Source of the DNA: an uncultured Flavobacteriales bacterium
Lineage (GTDB): Bacteria > Bacteroidota > Bacteroidia > Flavobacteriales_D > Parvicellaceae
Direction of reading: 5' to 3'
DNA: 64,000 nucleotides
Assembly (NCBI GenBank): GCA_943788115.1
Contig: CALSPA010000012.1
Coordinates: 310,001 to 374,000 of the forward strand
Position numbers and translations under genes: made by a program. Shown here piece by piece: positions 25,536 to 34,579 of this stretch; within the stretch, counting starts at the first letter, position 1; each line of letters opens with the position of its first letter. Under the pieces are notes generated by a model. The model saw only the letters and a program-made list of their open reading frames with translations. It was not told the DNA's origin and searched no databases.

Positions 25536-26087
25536 TTATTGAGTAACAAAGATTTTTCCTATGGACCCGTCATTGTAAGTGATTATGTACATTTGACTGG
25601 GAGTAAATTCATGTACAAGTTGACCATTTAAGTTGTAGATGTATTTGATTTGTTTCTTGTTAGAATTAACATAGCTGTTGATGATTCCAACAGAACCTGC
25701 AATTCCATACCAAGTAACTTGTTGTATAGTTCCGTTTCCATCGTCAATTTCCATAATCATTTTTCCTTCTCCAGCTATGTTGTTGGGGTAGAAATGACCA
25801 TTTAGATAGTAGCTATCCCCTTGAACCATATTTAGTGTCCCATTTGTTATTCCAATAGGATAACAGCTAGGAAAACAATTAGAGAACTCCCACCCTTGAG
25901 GAATAGAATCCAAGACAATTGACCAAAAAATGGTGCCGTTATTCAAGGCATCTAAATAGGTGTTTTCAGCAAATTCATTATCTGTTGAGCTTCCACTTGC
26001 TGTCATGTAATTATTTTGAATAGTAAAGCTTTGAGCTGTTGATGAAAATAAACAGATAATAAGCAGTAAAGTGAGTAGGTTTTTCAT
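25536..26087 (-). CDS. Secreted protein with T9SS-like tail
   Basis: From ATG 26087 (MKNLLTLLLIICLFSSTAQS) 183 residues with a clear signal peptide. The frame extends to 26123, but the downstream Met gives a proper n-region. The N-terminal part resembles a short beta-sandwich (LDSIPQGWEFSNCFPSCY, MIMEIDDGNGTIQQVTWYGI). The tail KQIKYIYNLNGQLVHEFTPS and MYIITYNDGSIGKIFVTQ looks like a shortened T9SS sorting domain. Function unknown. Confidence 0.65.
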   Translation of the reverse strand: MKNLLTLLLIICLFSSTAQSFTIQNNYMTASGSSTDNEFAENTYLDALNNGTIFWSIVLDSIPQGWEFSNCFPSCYPIGITNGTLNMVQGDSYYLNGHFYPNNIAGEGKMIMEIDDGNGTIQQVTWYGIAGSVGIINSYVNSNKKQIKYIYNLNGQLVHEFTPSQMYIITYNDGSIGKIFVTQ

Positions 26088-26143
26088 GATTGATTTAATT
26101 TGTGTTAAGATATTGAAACACAACCAATTATTAAAGTTTTTTT

Positions 26144-26344
26144 TTAGTTGCCTTCTAAAATACCACCAGAAATAGTAAATTCAACAATCCCTTCAAGACC
26201 TTTGTTTTCCCATGAGCCAGAAAATTTTTGAGCTTTAAAAATTCCAGATAATGTTCCCTTTTTTTGATATGAACCAGCTGCTTTACCTTCTTCATCAATA
26301 GTAAGATCCATTAAGCCAAAATTTCCTTTAAAAGTATATTTCAT
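26144..26344 (-). CDS. Small hypothetical protein (66 residues)
   Basis: Short, Gly-rich, beta-rich protein (FGLMDLTIDEEGKAAGSYQK, FSGSWENKGLEGIVEF), plausibly one small barrel. No signal peptide. The pattern of repeated G-x-W/Y strands resembles small Bacteroidetes proteins of unknown role. Confidence 0.5.
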   Translation of the reverse strand: MKYTFKGNFGLMDLTIDEEGKAAGSYQKKGTLSGIFKAQKFSGSWENKGLEGIVEFTISGGILEGN

Positions 26345-26459
26345 GGGATCTGTAAGTTATGGGCTATTAGAATTAGTATTTCAAAAGGGTGATGATTTTA
26401 GATACAATAGTCAAAATAAATTAAATTTATATTTTGGGTGGTTTATTTAATCGAATACG

Positions 26460-26798
26460 TCAATTTAAAGATATTAAAAATATATATGCATTTAATACCA
26501 TGTAAAAAAAGGCTGGTAAAATAATCCAAATATTATCTTTCACCTTTATTCTTATAATTATGCCAGCTAACATTAGTAATGCAAGTCCAAAAGATGAAAT
26601 AATTAAAGCCAAATAAATCTTTAGTCCTATAAGCAGACCTAGAGCTCCTATGATTTCTAATAATGTAATTGTTAATCCCATTTTTTCAAGCCCGAATCTC
26701 TTAAATTCATTTTTCATATGAGGTGCTTTAAAATAGGAAAAAGCATAAGCGAAAAAAGAAAAACTTGATATTAAAACACATATTGTAAATAAGTCCAT
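26460..26798 (-). CDS. DoxX-like membrane protein (112 residues)
   Basis: Four predicted membrane segments. The pattern FKRFGLEKMGLTITLLEIIG followed by ALGLLIGLKIYLALIISSFG is typical of DoxX/SURF4-like proteins. Likely an inner-membrane protein with redox- or quinol-linked function in the wider family; exact role unknown. Its start is 9 bp from the stop of a similar gene upstream, so the two form a pair. Confidence 0.65.
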   Translation of the reverse strand: MDLFTICVLISSFSFFAYAFSYFKAPHMKNEFKRFGLEKMGLTITLLEIIGALGLLIGLKIYLALIISSFGLALLMLAGIIIRIKVKDNIWIILPAFFYMVLNAYIFLISLN

Positions 26799-26807
26799 AC
26801 TTATTTA

Positions 26808-27143
26808 TCAAATTGATAAATATGCTGTTGCAGCACAAAGGGTCAATAGAATTAGAGATGGTAAATGTTTAACAAATGGATTACCAATTTTGAAATGAAA
26901 ATATTGAGCAGCAATCATCAAAAGCCCCATAATAATGGATGGAATAAGAACTAATGATGTGTGCCAAACACTAACAATAAGCAACGTAGCTAAAGATATT
27001 TTAGAGGCTCCTATAAGATTTCGGGTTAAATCACTTAATCCAAATTGTTCGAATTCTTTTAATACGTTATGAAACCTAAAAGTCCAAACATATAAAACAG
27101 ATGTTGCAATAATTATCAGTAAAAGAGGTGTTAAATTTTCCAT
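26808..27143 (-). CDS. DoxX-like membrane protein (111 residues)
   Basis: Four predicted membrane segments. FEQFGLSDLTRNLIGASKIS parallels the FKRFGLEKMGLTITLLEIIG block of the next gene, indicating an old tandem duplication. Probably co-transcribed with it and may form a heteromeric membrane complex. Confidence 0.65.
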   Translation of the reverse strand: MENLTPLLLIIIATSVLYVWTFRFHNVLKEFEQFGLSDLTRNLIGASKISLATLLIVSVWHTSLVLIPSIIMGLLMIAAQYFHFKIGNPFVKHLPSLILLTLCAATAYLSI

Positions 27144-27242
27144 TTTTTTGTTTTTATTTAATACTATTCATTGGCTTTTCAAAAGTCGCCATGTTGTAAA
27201 TAGGGTCAGATTTTATAAAATGTCATTTCATACAATTTAAGT

Positions 27243-27290
27243 TAACGCTGTGCCTAAGCTAAGTTATTCAATTTAGTTTGTCTATTGTTG
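27243..27290. repeat. Intergenic hairpin element with TAACG and TGTTG borders
   Basis: AAGCTAA (27256-27262) pairs with TTAGTTT (27273-27279, one G-U pair). TAACG lies to the left and TGTTG to the right, as in the hairpins of the 18.9-20.2 kb region. Confidence 0.4.
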
Positions 27291-27628
27291 TTCATAGAAT
27301 TTTAAGTTATAAAAATAACTGAGATTAAAATTAAAGGTAATTGTAGAACTATTTGAGTTAATAAATTCCGCTATAAACTTAATTTCAATAACAAATATAT
27401 TTTTAGTCATATTCTGAATTAATTGCTCCCCATTTCTAGAGTGTTCGATGTTTTTTGCTGACGACTCTATTTTGAAAATTGAAAATTCTGTATAATTCAT
27501 CACTATTTTGATGTATTTCGTAACATCCTTTTCAGTTTGATGATATTAATTAAATGTCTTTAGATATTTGTAACCAAAAAGTATTTAAATGAATACTTTA
27601 TATATAGATTTCAATTGTAATAAATTAA

Positions 27629-27636
27629 TATATTTG
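27629..27636 (+). promoter_or_regulatory. Predicted -7 box of the protease gene
   Basis: TATATTTG matches TAnnTTTG and lies about 48 bases before ATG 27685. No convincing -33 TTG at standard spacing. Confidence 0.4.
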
Positions 27637-27684
27637 AAATCTTATTAACCCCAATTTAAGAAAATTAAATCTAAAATTAACTCA

Positions 27685-29355
27685 ATGATTTCTAAAAATA
27701 AATTTGCAGGACTTATTATTCTTGCCCTAATGTTAAATTCTTGTGTAACTGTTTTTTTACCTAATAAACAAAAAGTAACTATACTAACTAATTCTGATGA
27801 TGCTAAAATTTATTTAGACAATGAAAAATTTGGAGAAGGTAAAATAGCGACAAAAAAAATTAAAAAAGGGAAAGTATACGATGTTGCAATTAATTATGGT
27901 GATGATTATATGCAGTACAATGATGTTTTGTATCCTAATTTGAAAAAATCTCCAGGATATTATGTGCTTCAAGGAGTTAATGTGCCTTTTTGTTTTGTTT
28001 TATATGGTTTTTATGCTGTATGGTTAGATAGCCAAATTGCAAAATCTCATCCATTTCCAAAAGAAGTTAAATTTGAATCTACACTGAAAAAAGTTCTCAA
28101 GAGATCTGAAGATTCCAAGTATGTTAACCTAACAAATATTAGTCTTGATATTAATGATGTTGATAAAGATTTTGTTTCTCACTATGCAACAATTGAAAAA
28201 CGTGATAATGGTGATTTAGATGCTACTAAATTAAGAGCTGAAAAAATGACCAAAGACCAACAATTGAAAGCAGAGATTCGAGAAAAGAAAAAAAAGAAAA
28301 AGGGAAAAAAAGCTGAGCTTTTAGTTGAAGAACAAAAAGATTTTAAATTTCATGATGTTGTCTTTACTGATGAATTATTGCAAATGCTTTATAATGGTGG
28401 GTATATGGATACTATAAATGATGTCTTTTCTGACAATAATAATTCTTTGTTTATTCAGGGGAAAATGGATGGAGTAGATATGTTTAGTATTAGTCCTGTT
28501 AAGGGTCATTCTTGGACTTCATTTGGCAAGATAACTCAAACAAGAACAAGTTTAGTTTGGTATATTAAGAATTCTTATGGAGAAGTGCTAGATTCAGTAG
28601 TTGATTTGGCATTTTCTGAAAAATTTAAATATGATTATAAAAATGGTTCAGTTAAGAAGACTGTTGGTAATTCTATTGCGCATTCATTTTACAATCTTTT
28701 AGAAGGTGATTTGTTTAAAAAATATGCAAAGATTGAAACTGATTTTAACCCAAACATTGAAGTTTCTAATCTAAATAAACCAACAGGAATAGTTAAAGAA
28801 AAAGTTGATGCTGCTGAAGCAACCGTAATTATAAAAACTAGTAAAGGTCACGGTAGTGGCTTTTTAATTACTAATGATGGATATATCGTAACTAACTATC
28901 ACGTAATAGCTTCAAAAAACGTTTCAAAAACACATGAAATAACAGTAATTGATTCAGACGGTAATGAAATGGATTGTAGTGTGGTTAAGGTCAATAAATT
29001 TCAGGATTTAGCTTTGCTAAAAGTAGATAAGCAATTTAAAAAGGCATTTGTTTGTAGTGATCAGAAGACCTTTAGGAAAATGGAGGATGTGTTTACAATT
29101 GGGGCGCCAAAATCTATTTCTTTAGGGCAGTCAATATCAACTGGAATAATTTCTAATGAACGAAAAATAAATAATAATAATTTAATTCAGCTTAATATGT
29201 CTATAAACTCTGGTAATAGTGGTGGCCCTGTATTTGATTCTAAAGGTAATTTACATGGGGTGGTTGTTTCCAAGTTAGTTGGTAGAAATACAGAAGGGGT
29301 TGGCTTTGCTGTTCCAAGTTATTTACTCCAAGAGTATTTGAATATTAAATTTTAG
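27685..29355 (+). CDS. Lipoprotein with C-terminal trypsin-like (HtrA-type) serine protease domain
   Basis: 556 residues. Signal peptide with lipobox (LIILALMLNSC). The N-terminal domain begins with a PEGA-like segment (VTILTNSDDAKIYLDNEKFG), then a Lys-rich linker (REKKKKKKGKKAEL) and a middle region of unknown fold. The C-terminal 170 residues are a chymotrypsin-fold protease: His in IVTNYHVIA, Asp in FQDLALLKV, Ser in NSGNSGGPVFD. No PDZ domain follows, unlike DegP/DegS. Likely an envelope protein-quality or signalling protease. The three catalytic residues are all present, so it should be active. Confidence 0.85.
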   Translation: MISKNKFAGLIILALMLNSCVTVFLPNKQKVTILTNSDDAKIYLDNEKFGEGKIATKKIKKGKVYDVAINYGDDYMQYNDVLYPNLKKSPGYYVLQGVNVPFCFVLYGFYAVWLDSQIAKSHPFPKEVKFESTLKKVLKRSEDSKYVNLTNISLDINDVDKDFVSHYATIEKRDNGDLDATKLRAEKMTKDQQLKAEIREKKKKKKGKKAELLVEEQKDFKFHDVVFTDELLQMLYNGGYMDTINDVFSDNNNSLFIQGKMDGVDMFSISPVKGHSWTSFGKITQTRTSLVWYIKNSYGEVLDSVVDLAFSEKFKYDYKNGSVKKTVGNSIAHSFYNLLEGDLFKKYAKIETDFNPNIEVSNLNKPTGIVKEKVDAAEATVIIKTSKGHGSGFLITNDGYIVTNYHVIASKNVSKTHEITVIDSDGNEMDCSVVKVNKFQDLALLKVDKQFKKAFVCSDQKTFRKMEDVFTIGAPKSISLGQSISTGIISNERKINNNNLIQLNMSINSGNSGGPVFDSKGNLHGVVVSKLVGRNTEGVGFAVPSYLLQEYLNIKF

Positions 29356-29430
29356 TTAATTTTTCTTTAGCTGTTTGTCGGAATAGTAATTTTAACATTG
29401 TCAAGTTCTATTTTTAGACTCTTGAGAAAA

Positions 29431-30830
29431 TTAGGCTTTTACTCCCATTATACAAACATCATCAATTTGTTCAAAATTCCCTTTCCATTGATTAAACTCT
29501 TCCTTTATTAAGTTTAATTGAGTATTCATATCATGATCTTGAATAGAGAGTAAAAAGTGTTTAAATTTTGCAGTCTTATATTTTTTCCCTTTAATCCCAC
29601 CAAATTGATCAGCAAACCCATCTGTAAAAAGATAAATTGTATCTCCCTCATTTAGTTTTGTATTATGAGAAGTGAAAGGTTCATGTGTAACATATCTTCC
29701 TATGGGTTGTTTATCTGCTTTAATTATTTCAATTTCTTTACCATCCTTGCGAATTATCCAAAGTGCATTATTTGCTCCAGCCCAATTTAAATTACCTGTT
29801 AGCGGATTAAAGGCGCAAAGAGAAATATCCATTCCATCGTTAATTTGTTTGTCTGTTCTGTCAAACCGTTCAATTACTAAATCTCTTGTTCTATTAAGGA
29901 CTTCAGCAGGATTTTCTTTCATTTCTTCAACAACAACTTTGCTTAATGCACTAGAACAAATTACAGAAACTAAGGCCCCAGGTACTCCATGTCCAGTACA
30001 ATCTGCAGCTGCGAAGAAAATACAATCATTAACATTTTCCATCCAATAAAAATCTCCAGCAACAATGTCTTTTGGAAGGTAAAGGATAAATTTATTTTTT
30101 AAATACTTGTTAAGCTTTAAATCCGATGGAAGAATAGCTTGTTGAATTCTACTGGCATAATTAATAGAATCAGTAATTTCTTTGTTTTTAATTTCAAGTT
30201 TTAATTTTTGTTGTTTGATTTTGTTATTTGAATGAACTAGATTTTCGTTCTTAGTAATAATTATGTTTTCATAATTGGCATTTAAATTTTTAAAATACCA
30301 CATCATTAGAAATGATGCGATTATTACCCCCATTGTTCCAGAAAACTGATAAGTCACTTTTATTTCATCAGTTAACACAATATAAGGGTCTATGGATTGA
30401 ATAACCCAAAATAGCACACAGAAAAGACTAATAATTAAAGTTGATAAAGTAAGTACTAATTTTTTATTGTAAAAAATAACAGTTGGGAATAATGCACCAG
30501 GAATAAAGTAAATAATAGTTCCAGTATTTTTTCCTGTTAAAATTGTTAGAGTTGAGATGTACATAATAATAAAAACAAGAGAAAGCCATTTAGCTAAAGT
30601 GTGTTTTTTATTACGAATTAGAATTAGAATGATGAAATTTGTAAAAATGACTGTGAAAGTAATAGCTACACCTTCATAAACTTGATTTGTAAAGTCAACA
30701 ATTAAAAGAATAAAGAAAGAATGATGATAATAACAAGCATTCTATTTAGAATCCTAATTCTTTTTTTCTCATGTTCATCCATTTCTATTGGAATCCCATT
30801 TTCAGAAATTTTATGCCAAATATTATTCAA
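29431..30830 (-). CDS. Membrane SpoIIE/PP2C-type serine phosphatase, N-terminus frameshifted
   Basis: The intact downstream frame (29431-30564) has 377 residues: membrane segments, a coiled coil (NLVHSNNKIKQQKLKLEIKN) and the PP2C_SIG domain (PKDIVAGDFYWMEN, AAADCTGHGVPGALVSV, DGMDISLCAF, YLFTDGFADQFGG). Upstream sequence to 30830 encodes more of the same protein: LNNIWHKISENGIPIEMDEH, a first membrane helix, a one-base slip near 30717, then FTNQVYEGVAITFTVIFTNF. The reconstructed protein is about 466 residues starting at TTG 30830. It probably dephosphorylates an anti-sigma-antagonist or similar regulator. A relative lies at 57317-59497. Confidence 0.8.
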
Positions 30831-30948
30831 AATATATTTTTCAAATAGATGATTTTATAAATATAGGTCAAGTATATTTAAGATTGCGCTAATCTTTAAC
30901 AAACTAAATTTACGGTTATTAGAACTTAAATGGGGTCTTTATTCTGGT

Positions 30949-31055
30949 TTAATCTCTAAACCACTTTTTATCTGCATAAAATGTTCCAAAAGGTATAAAT
31001 GAAGCGATAAATGCTTTAATGGAAATTAATAATTTCCATTTATATTAGAAATGTG
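30949..31055 (-). pseudogene. Relic 3' end of a DUF3817 membrane-protein gene
   Basis: On the minus strand this reads YKWKLLISIKAFIASFIPFG then TFYADKKWFRD and TAA (30949-30951). The same sequence, slightly diverged, forms the C-terminus of the DUF3817 gene at 32695-33004. The first two thirds of the gene are absent here. It is a truncated duplicate left between the phosphatase and esterase genes. Confidence 0.75.
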
Positions 31056-31110
31056 CTAACTAACCAATAAATGTGTTGAGTTGATTCGTTCTATTTTTTA
31101 ATTATTAAAT

Positions 31111-32503
31111 TTAATTTTTCACAATCTTAATTCTACTAAAATTACCGTCATTATTTATAAGTTCAAGAATATATATTCCTGATTTCACTTTTAAATCGTA
31201 ATTAATAATTTTAGTTGATTTATAACTTTGAATTGAAATTAATTTACCGCTAAGGTCTCTCAGGTTAACGATTAAATTAGCTTGAACATTTTCAAATTTT
31301 AATGATAAATTCCCATATGTTGGATTTGGATAAATATTAACTTTTTGTTTTAAATTATCTAATATATTGTTAGTAGAGATGTTAAATGGCGAAGATGTAG
31401 TAGGGCAGCCCATCTAGAAAACTTACTTCTACAGTATAATTACCATTAATTGATGGTGCTAAATTAATACTATTGGCCCCATTAATAATGTTGTTGTCTA
31501 GATACCACTGGTATCCAATTCCTGAAATATTGCAAGTTAAAATCCCTCCATTTTCTGTAATATTGGGAATTGGATTTTGTGAACATATTTGCTCATTTGT
31601 AATTCTGTTTGAATTGGATAAAGAATCTTGAAAAGTATTGAAATCAATGCAATCATTTTTAAGCGTATAATTAAGCCATAGGTTTAAAAAATCAAAAGTT
31701 ACATCATGTTGCTCAGCTCTACTTAAAGAAATGCCTGAAGAGGAAGTGCTTTCACCAAAATCACAATTGAAATTCGAATTAGCAAAATAGCAATGTCCTC
31801 CTCCTGTGATAGATATAAATGTTTTGCAATCAGAAGATAGTGAATTGTATATAGGTAAATGATGGTCGTTAGGTGGTGTTACTCCATCTTGACTTCCTGA
31901 AAAAATTAATGCTGGAACCGTAATACTTGATGCAGAATTAATTGACGAAACTCCATTAGAAGTAGATTCTGCAGGTGCTAAACCTATAATTGTTTTCAGC
32001 TGATTATTAGCGTTTATACACAAAGAATCTGCAGCTAAAAATGATGCTCCACCTCCCATAGAATGCCCCATTAGTGCGGTATTGTTATTAACTCCATTAA
32101 AAAGTGGTGATGAAGAGTTGTTTCCTTCATTTTGTAGTTTTGTTACTAGAAATTGTAAGTCCCAACCAAATTGTTGGTGATCAGTTGAAAAAATATTCCC
32201 TTCAGTTTTTGGAAATGCCATTATGTATCCTCTAGGAACAAGCTCTTCCCATAAATTTTCGTAAGAGTCCCAAGACATTACAAAACCATGTCCAAATACA
32301 ATAACTGGGAAATCTCCGATAGCAATTGGTGAATTAATTGTAGATGAAGATGCTGGATAATAAATTTCTGTTTCAATAGATCTGTTTGCTCTGTCGGGAT
32401 CTTGGAAAGTTACATTGTAATGCCCAACTGGATACTGAGCAAAAGTTGGAAAAGAAAAAAACAGAGTAATAAAAATTAGATTTAGTTTTATGTGGTTATT
32501 CAT
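31111..32503 (-). CDS. T9SS-secreted alpha/beta hydrolase (esterase/lipase type), one frameshift
   Basis: Signal peptide (IKLNLIFITLFFSFPTFAQ) then a dienelactone-hydrolase/PAF-acetylhydrolase-like domain. FPVIVFGHGFVMSWDSYENL is the oxyanion region, ALMGHSMGGGASF the nucleophile elbow (GHSMGG), and GSQDGVTPPNDHH and GGGHCYF supply Asp and His. An Ig-like segment (ISGIGYQWYLDNNIINGANS) and a T9SS type A sorting domain (IYPNPTYGNLSLKF, VKSGIYILEL) follow. The frame slips at about 31412, where one G appears inserted in the GGGC run. The two frames join naturally as VEVSFLD then GCPTTSSPFNIS. Reconstructed length about 464 residues. Confidence 0.85.
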
Positions 32504-32694
32504 ACAGATGAGAATTTGATTACTAAGTGTTAAAAATTGTAAAACTTTTAGTTTTTTTAAAAATATAGTAGTAAATTAAGTCTTGAATAAAAATCAACAC
32601 AAGGTAATTAAATTTATTTTTTTGATTTTTTTAAAAAAAATGTTAGGACTTTTTTGATTAATTACAATTAGGATACGATATATTAAAAAAAGAA

Positions 32695-33004
32695 TTAACT
32701 CATCTGTTTACGTGAATTTCTGAACCACTTTTTATCTGCATAAAATGTCCCAAATGGGATAAAAGAGGCCCCCTATAAAAGCTTTAATAGAAATAAGGAG
32801 ATTCCATTTATATTGGAAATGTACAATTCCTAGGTTTATAACGTATAAAACAAACAATATTCCGTGTGCCATCCCAATAGATTTCACTAATGAAGGGTCA
32901 TCATATGCGTATTTCATAGGCATTGCAACACCTAGCAATAAAAGAAAAGAAATGCCTTCAAAAAATGCAAAAATACGAAGTAGGAGAAGTAAGGTTTTTT
33001 TCAT
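32695..33004 (-). CDS. DUF3817 integral membrane protein, frameshift near the end
   Basis: Three membrane helices: an N-terminal segment LLLLRIFAFFEGISFLLLLG, then PSLVKSIGMAHGILFVLYVI and LISIKAFIGG. As printed it stops at 32732 in an aberrant tail. Removing a base in the CCCCC run (32771-32775) restores the family ending ASFIPFGTFYADKKWFRNSR and TAA at 32695-32697. Its start codon overlaps the stop of the glycosylase gene by four bases (ATGA), so the two are coupled. A truncated second copy lies at 30949-31055. Confidence 0.78.
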
Positions 33005-33543
33005 TGTAGGGTTGATTCTTTTATAAGTTTGTTAATGCAGCAGCTTTTTATATGAGCCCCTTTAACGTAGCCTGTACTCATAAGAAATTCTTTGGTTATT
33101 TCTCCACCTGTAAATTTAAAATTGGCTTTAAAAAGCTTTATCCAGCTTTCTAAATCAAGATTTTTTTGCTCATTTAACCAGCCTTTAAAAGAGCCGTATT
33201 TTTTTTGAATTTCAATTATTTTATTTGCATTGTGAATAACTGCATTAATCTTTAATTTGTTTCTAATAATTCCAGAATTTGCTAGTAAGCGTTCAATATC
33301 TTTTTCTTTGTAGTTTGCAATTTTTTTGATGTTAAAATTTGAGAAAGCAACCCTGAAATTATCTTGTTTTTTTAGTATGGTAGTCCACGAAAGCCCTGCT
33401 TGGTTAATTTCTAAAATTAACCGACCAAACAATTCATCATCACATTCAACCTCAAATCCATACTCCGTATCATGATAAATTCGATGAAGATTTTCTTCTT
33501 TAAGAGTGTTTACATATTCACAATAAGACGTTGGTTTTTCCAT
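33001..33543 (-). CDS. tag: DNA-3-methyladenine glycosylase I
   Basis: Base-excision repair enzyme that removes 3-methyladenine from DNA. 180 residues. CEYVNTLKEENLHRIYHDTE is the conserved N-terminal block. GRLILEINQAGLSWTTILKK and IIRNKLKINAVIHNANKIIE form the helix-hairpin-helix core, and STGYVKGAHIKSCC supplies C-terminal zinc-ligand positions (Tag is a zinc protein). Overlaps the DUF3817 gene by four bases. Confidence 0.92.
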   Translation of the reverse strand: MEKPTSYCEYVNTLKEENLHRIYHDTEYGFEVECDDELFGRLILEINQAGLSWTTILKKQDNFRVAFSNFNIKKIANYKEKDIERLLANSGIIRNKLKINAVIHNANKIIEIQKKYGSFKGWLNEQKNLDLESWIKLFKANFKFTGGEITKEFLMSTGYVKGAHIKSCCINKLIKESTLQ

Positions 33544-33544
33544 T

Positions 33545-34411
33545 TTATATTAAGCCGTTAACATCGTATCTTGATAGAAAATTCCAAATAAGCTCCCCAG
33601 TATTATTACCCTGGAAATTCATTTCAAACCAAACGTGATCACCATTAATAACTTTGTAGTGTTCTACAGAAACATTGTTAGTTCCTTGATTGTACTGATA
33701 ATGTTCAATTGTTGTTCCATTGTCGGTATAACTGTTAACAACAGGATTTTGTTGGGTATTGTTGAAATTAATCCAATAATTAAGTGCTATATCAGTAGAG
33801 TAAAAGTCATTGTTACCGTTGTATGGAAGAACATTGTCAGCTGTTCCATGAATGTTAATAATAGCAGTAGGGTGAACGGGAGAACAAAAACTTGAAGTAT
33901 CCAGCATTGCACCTGAAACAGATCCAACTGCAGCTATTAAATTACTCTTATAGCAAGCCAATGCATGGCTAAACATGGCTCCATTAGAATAGCCACAAGC
34001 ATAAACTCGTTCTAAATCTAAATTGTATTGAGTTGAAAGTTCAATAATAAGGGCTTCAATAAACCCTAAGTCATCTGCATCACTTTTGTTATCTGGTGTA
34101 TCTAATCCTGCATTCCAATGTGAAGAACCATCTAAAAGAGTTCCTTGAGGGTAAACCAAAATAAAATTTTCAGCATTAGCTAAAGATTGCATGTTGGTTT
34201 CATTCATAAAATCTGAAGCTGTCCCTCCAAATCCATGAAAATTAAAAAGTAAAGGAAGAGCTGTAGATCCATCGTGATTTTCTGGAACATGAATTAGATA
34301 TTCTCTATCTTGATTGTTGTGTGAAAAAACTAATCCGTTAGGATTATTGTTTTTTCTACAGCCAATAATCAATAAACAAATTATAAAAAAGAAAATATTT
34401 TTTTTGAACAT
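33545..34411 (-). CDS. Lipoprotein polyhydroxybutyrate-depolymerase/feruloyl-esterase-like hydrolase
   Basis: 288 residues. Signal peptide with lipobox (FFFIICLLIIGCRKN). LpqC/PHB depolymerase-type alpha/beta hydrolase: LPLLFNFHGFGGTASDF (oxyanion), YACGYSNGAMFSHALAC (nucleophile GYSNGA), INIHGTADNVLPY (Asp) and INGDHVWF (His). Acts on polyesters or aromatic/acetyl esters outside the inner membrane. It begins one base after the upstream gene's stop region and is followed by the glycosylase on the same strand. Confidence 0.85.
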   Translation of the reverse strand: MFKKNIFFFIICLLIIGCRKNNNPNGLVFSHNNQDREYLIHVPENHDGSTALPLLFNFHGFGGTASDFMNETNMQSLANAENFILVYPQGTLLDGSSHWNAGLDTPDNKSDADDLGFIEALIIELSTQYNLDLERVYACGYSNGAMFSHALACYKSNLIAAVGSVSGAMLDTSSFCSPVHPTAIINIHGTADNVLPYNGNNDFYSTDIALNYWINFNNTQQNPVVNSYTDNGTTIEHYQYNQGTNNVSVEHYKVINGDHVWFEMNFQGNNTGELIWNFLSRYDVNGLI

Positions 34412-34579
34412 AGTTTTAAAATTACTGAATTATTAGATTAACGAATTGATGTTTTAAATAGTATTTATAATTAGTAATTAATAGTTTAAAATTAAGATTT
34501 TAAAGTCAATTAAAACAGTTTAATCACAGCACTATTTCAAGATAAAAATCTGTCGTATAATTAATCTGATGGCAAGTAT

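Larger units (their letters stand above)
27144..27684. other. Non-coding stretch with one hairpin and a predicted promoter
   Basis: A 541-bp AT-rich gap. It contains a hairpin element at 27243-27290 and a -7 box before the protease gene. A 73-residue minus-strand frame at 27282-27503 has no supporting features and may be chance. I see nothing else. Confidence 0.6.

Noticed and set aside
27282-27503. 73-residue minus-strand reading frame
   Set aside because: No signal, domain or context support in an AT-rich gap; left as possible chance frame.
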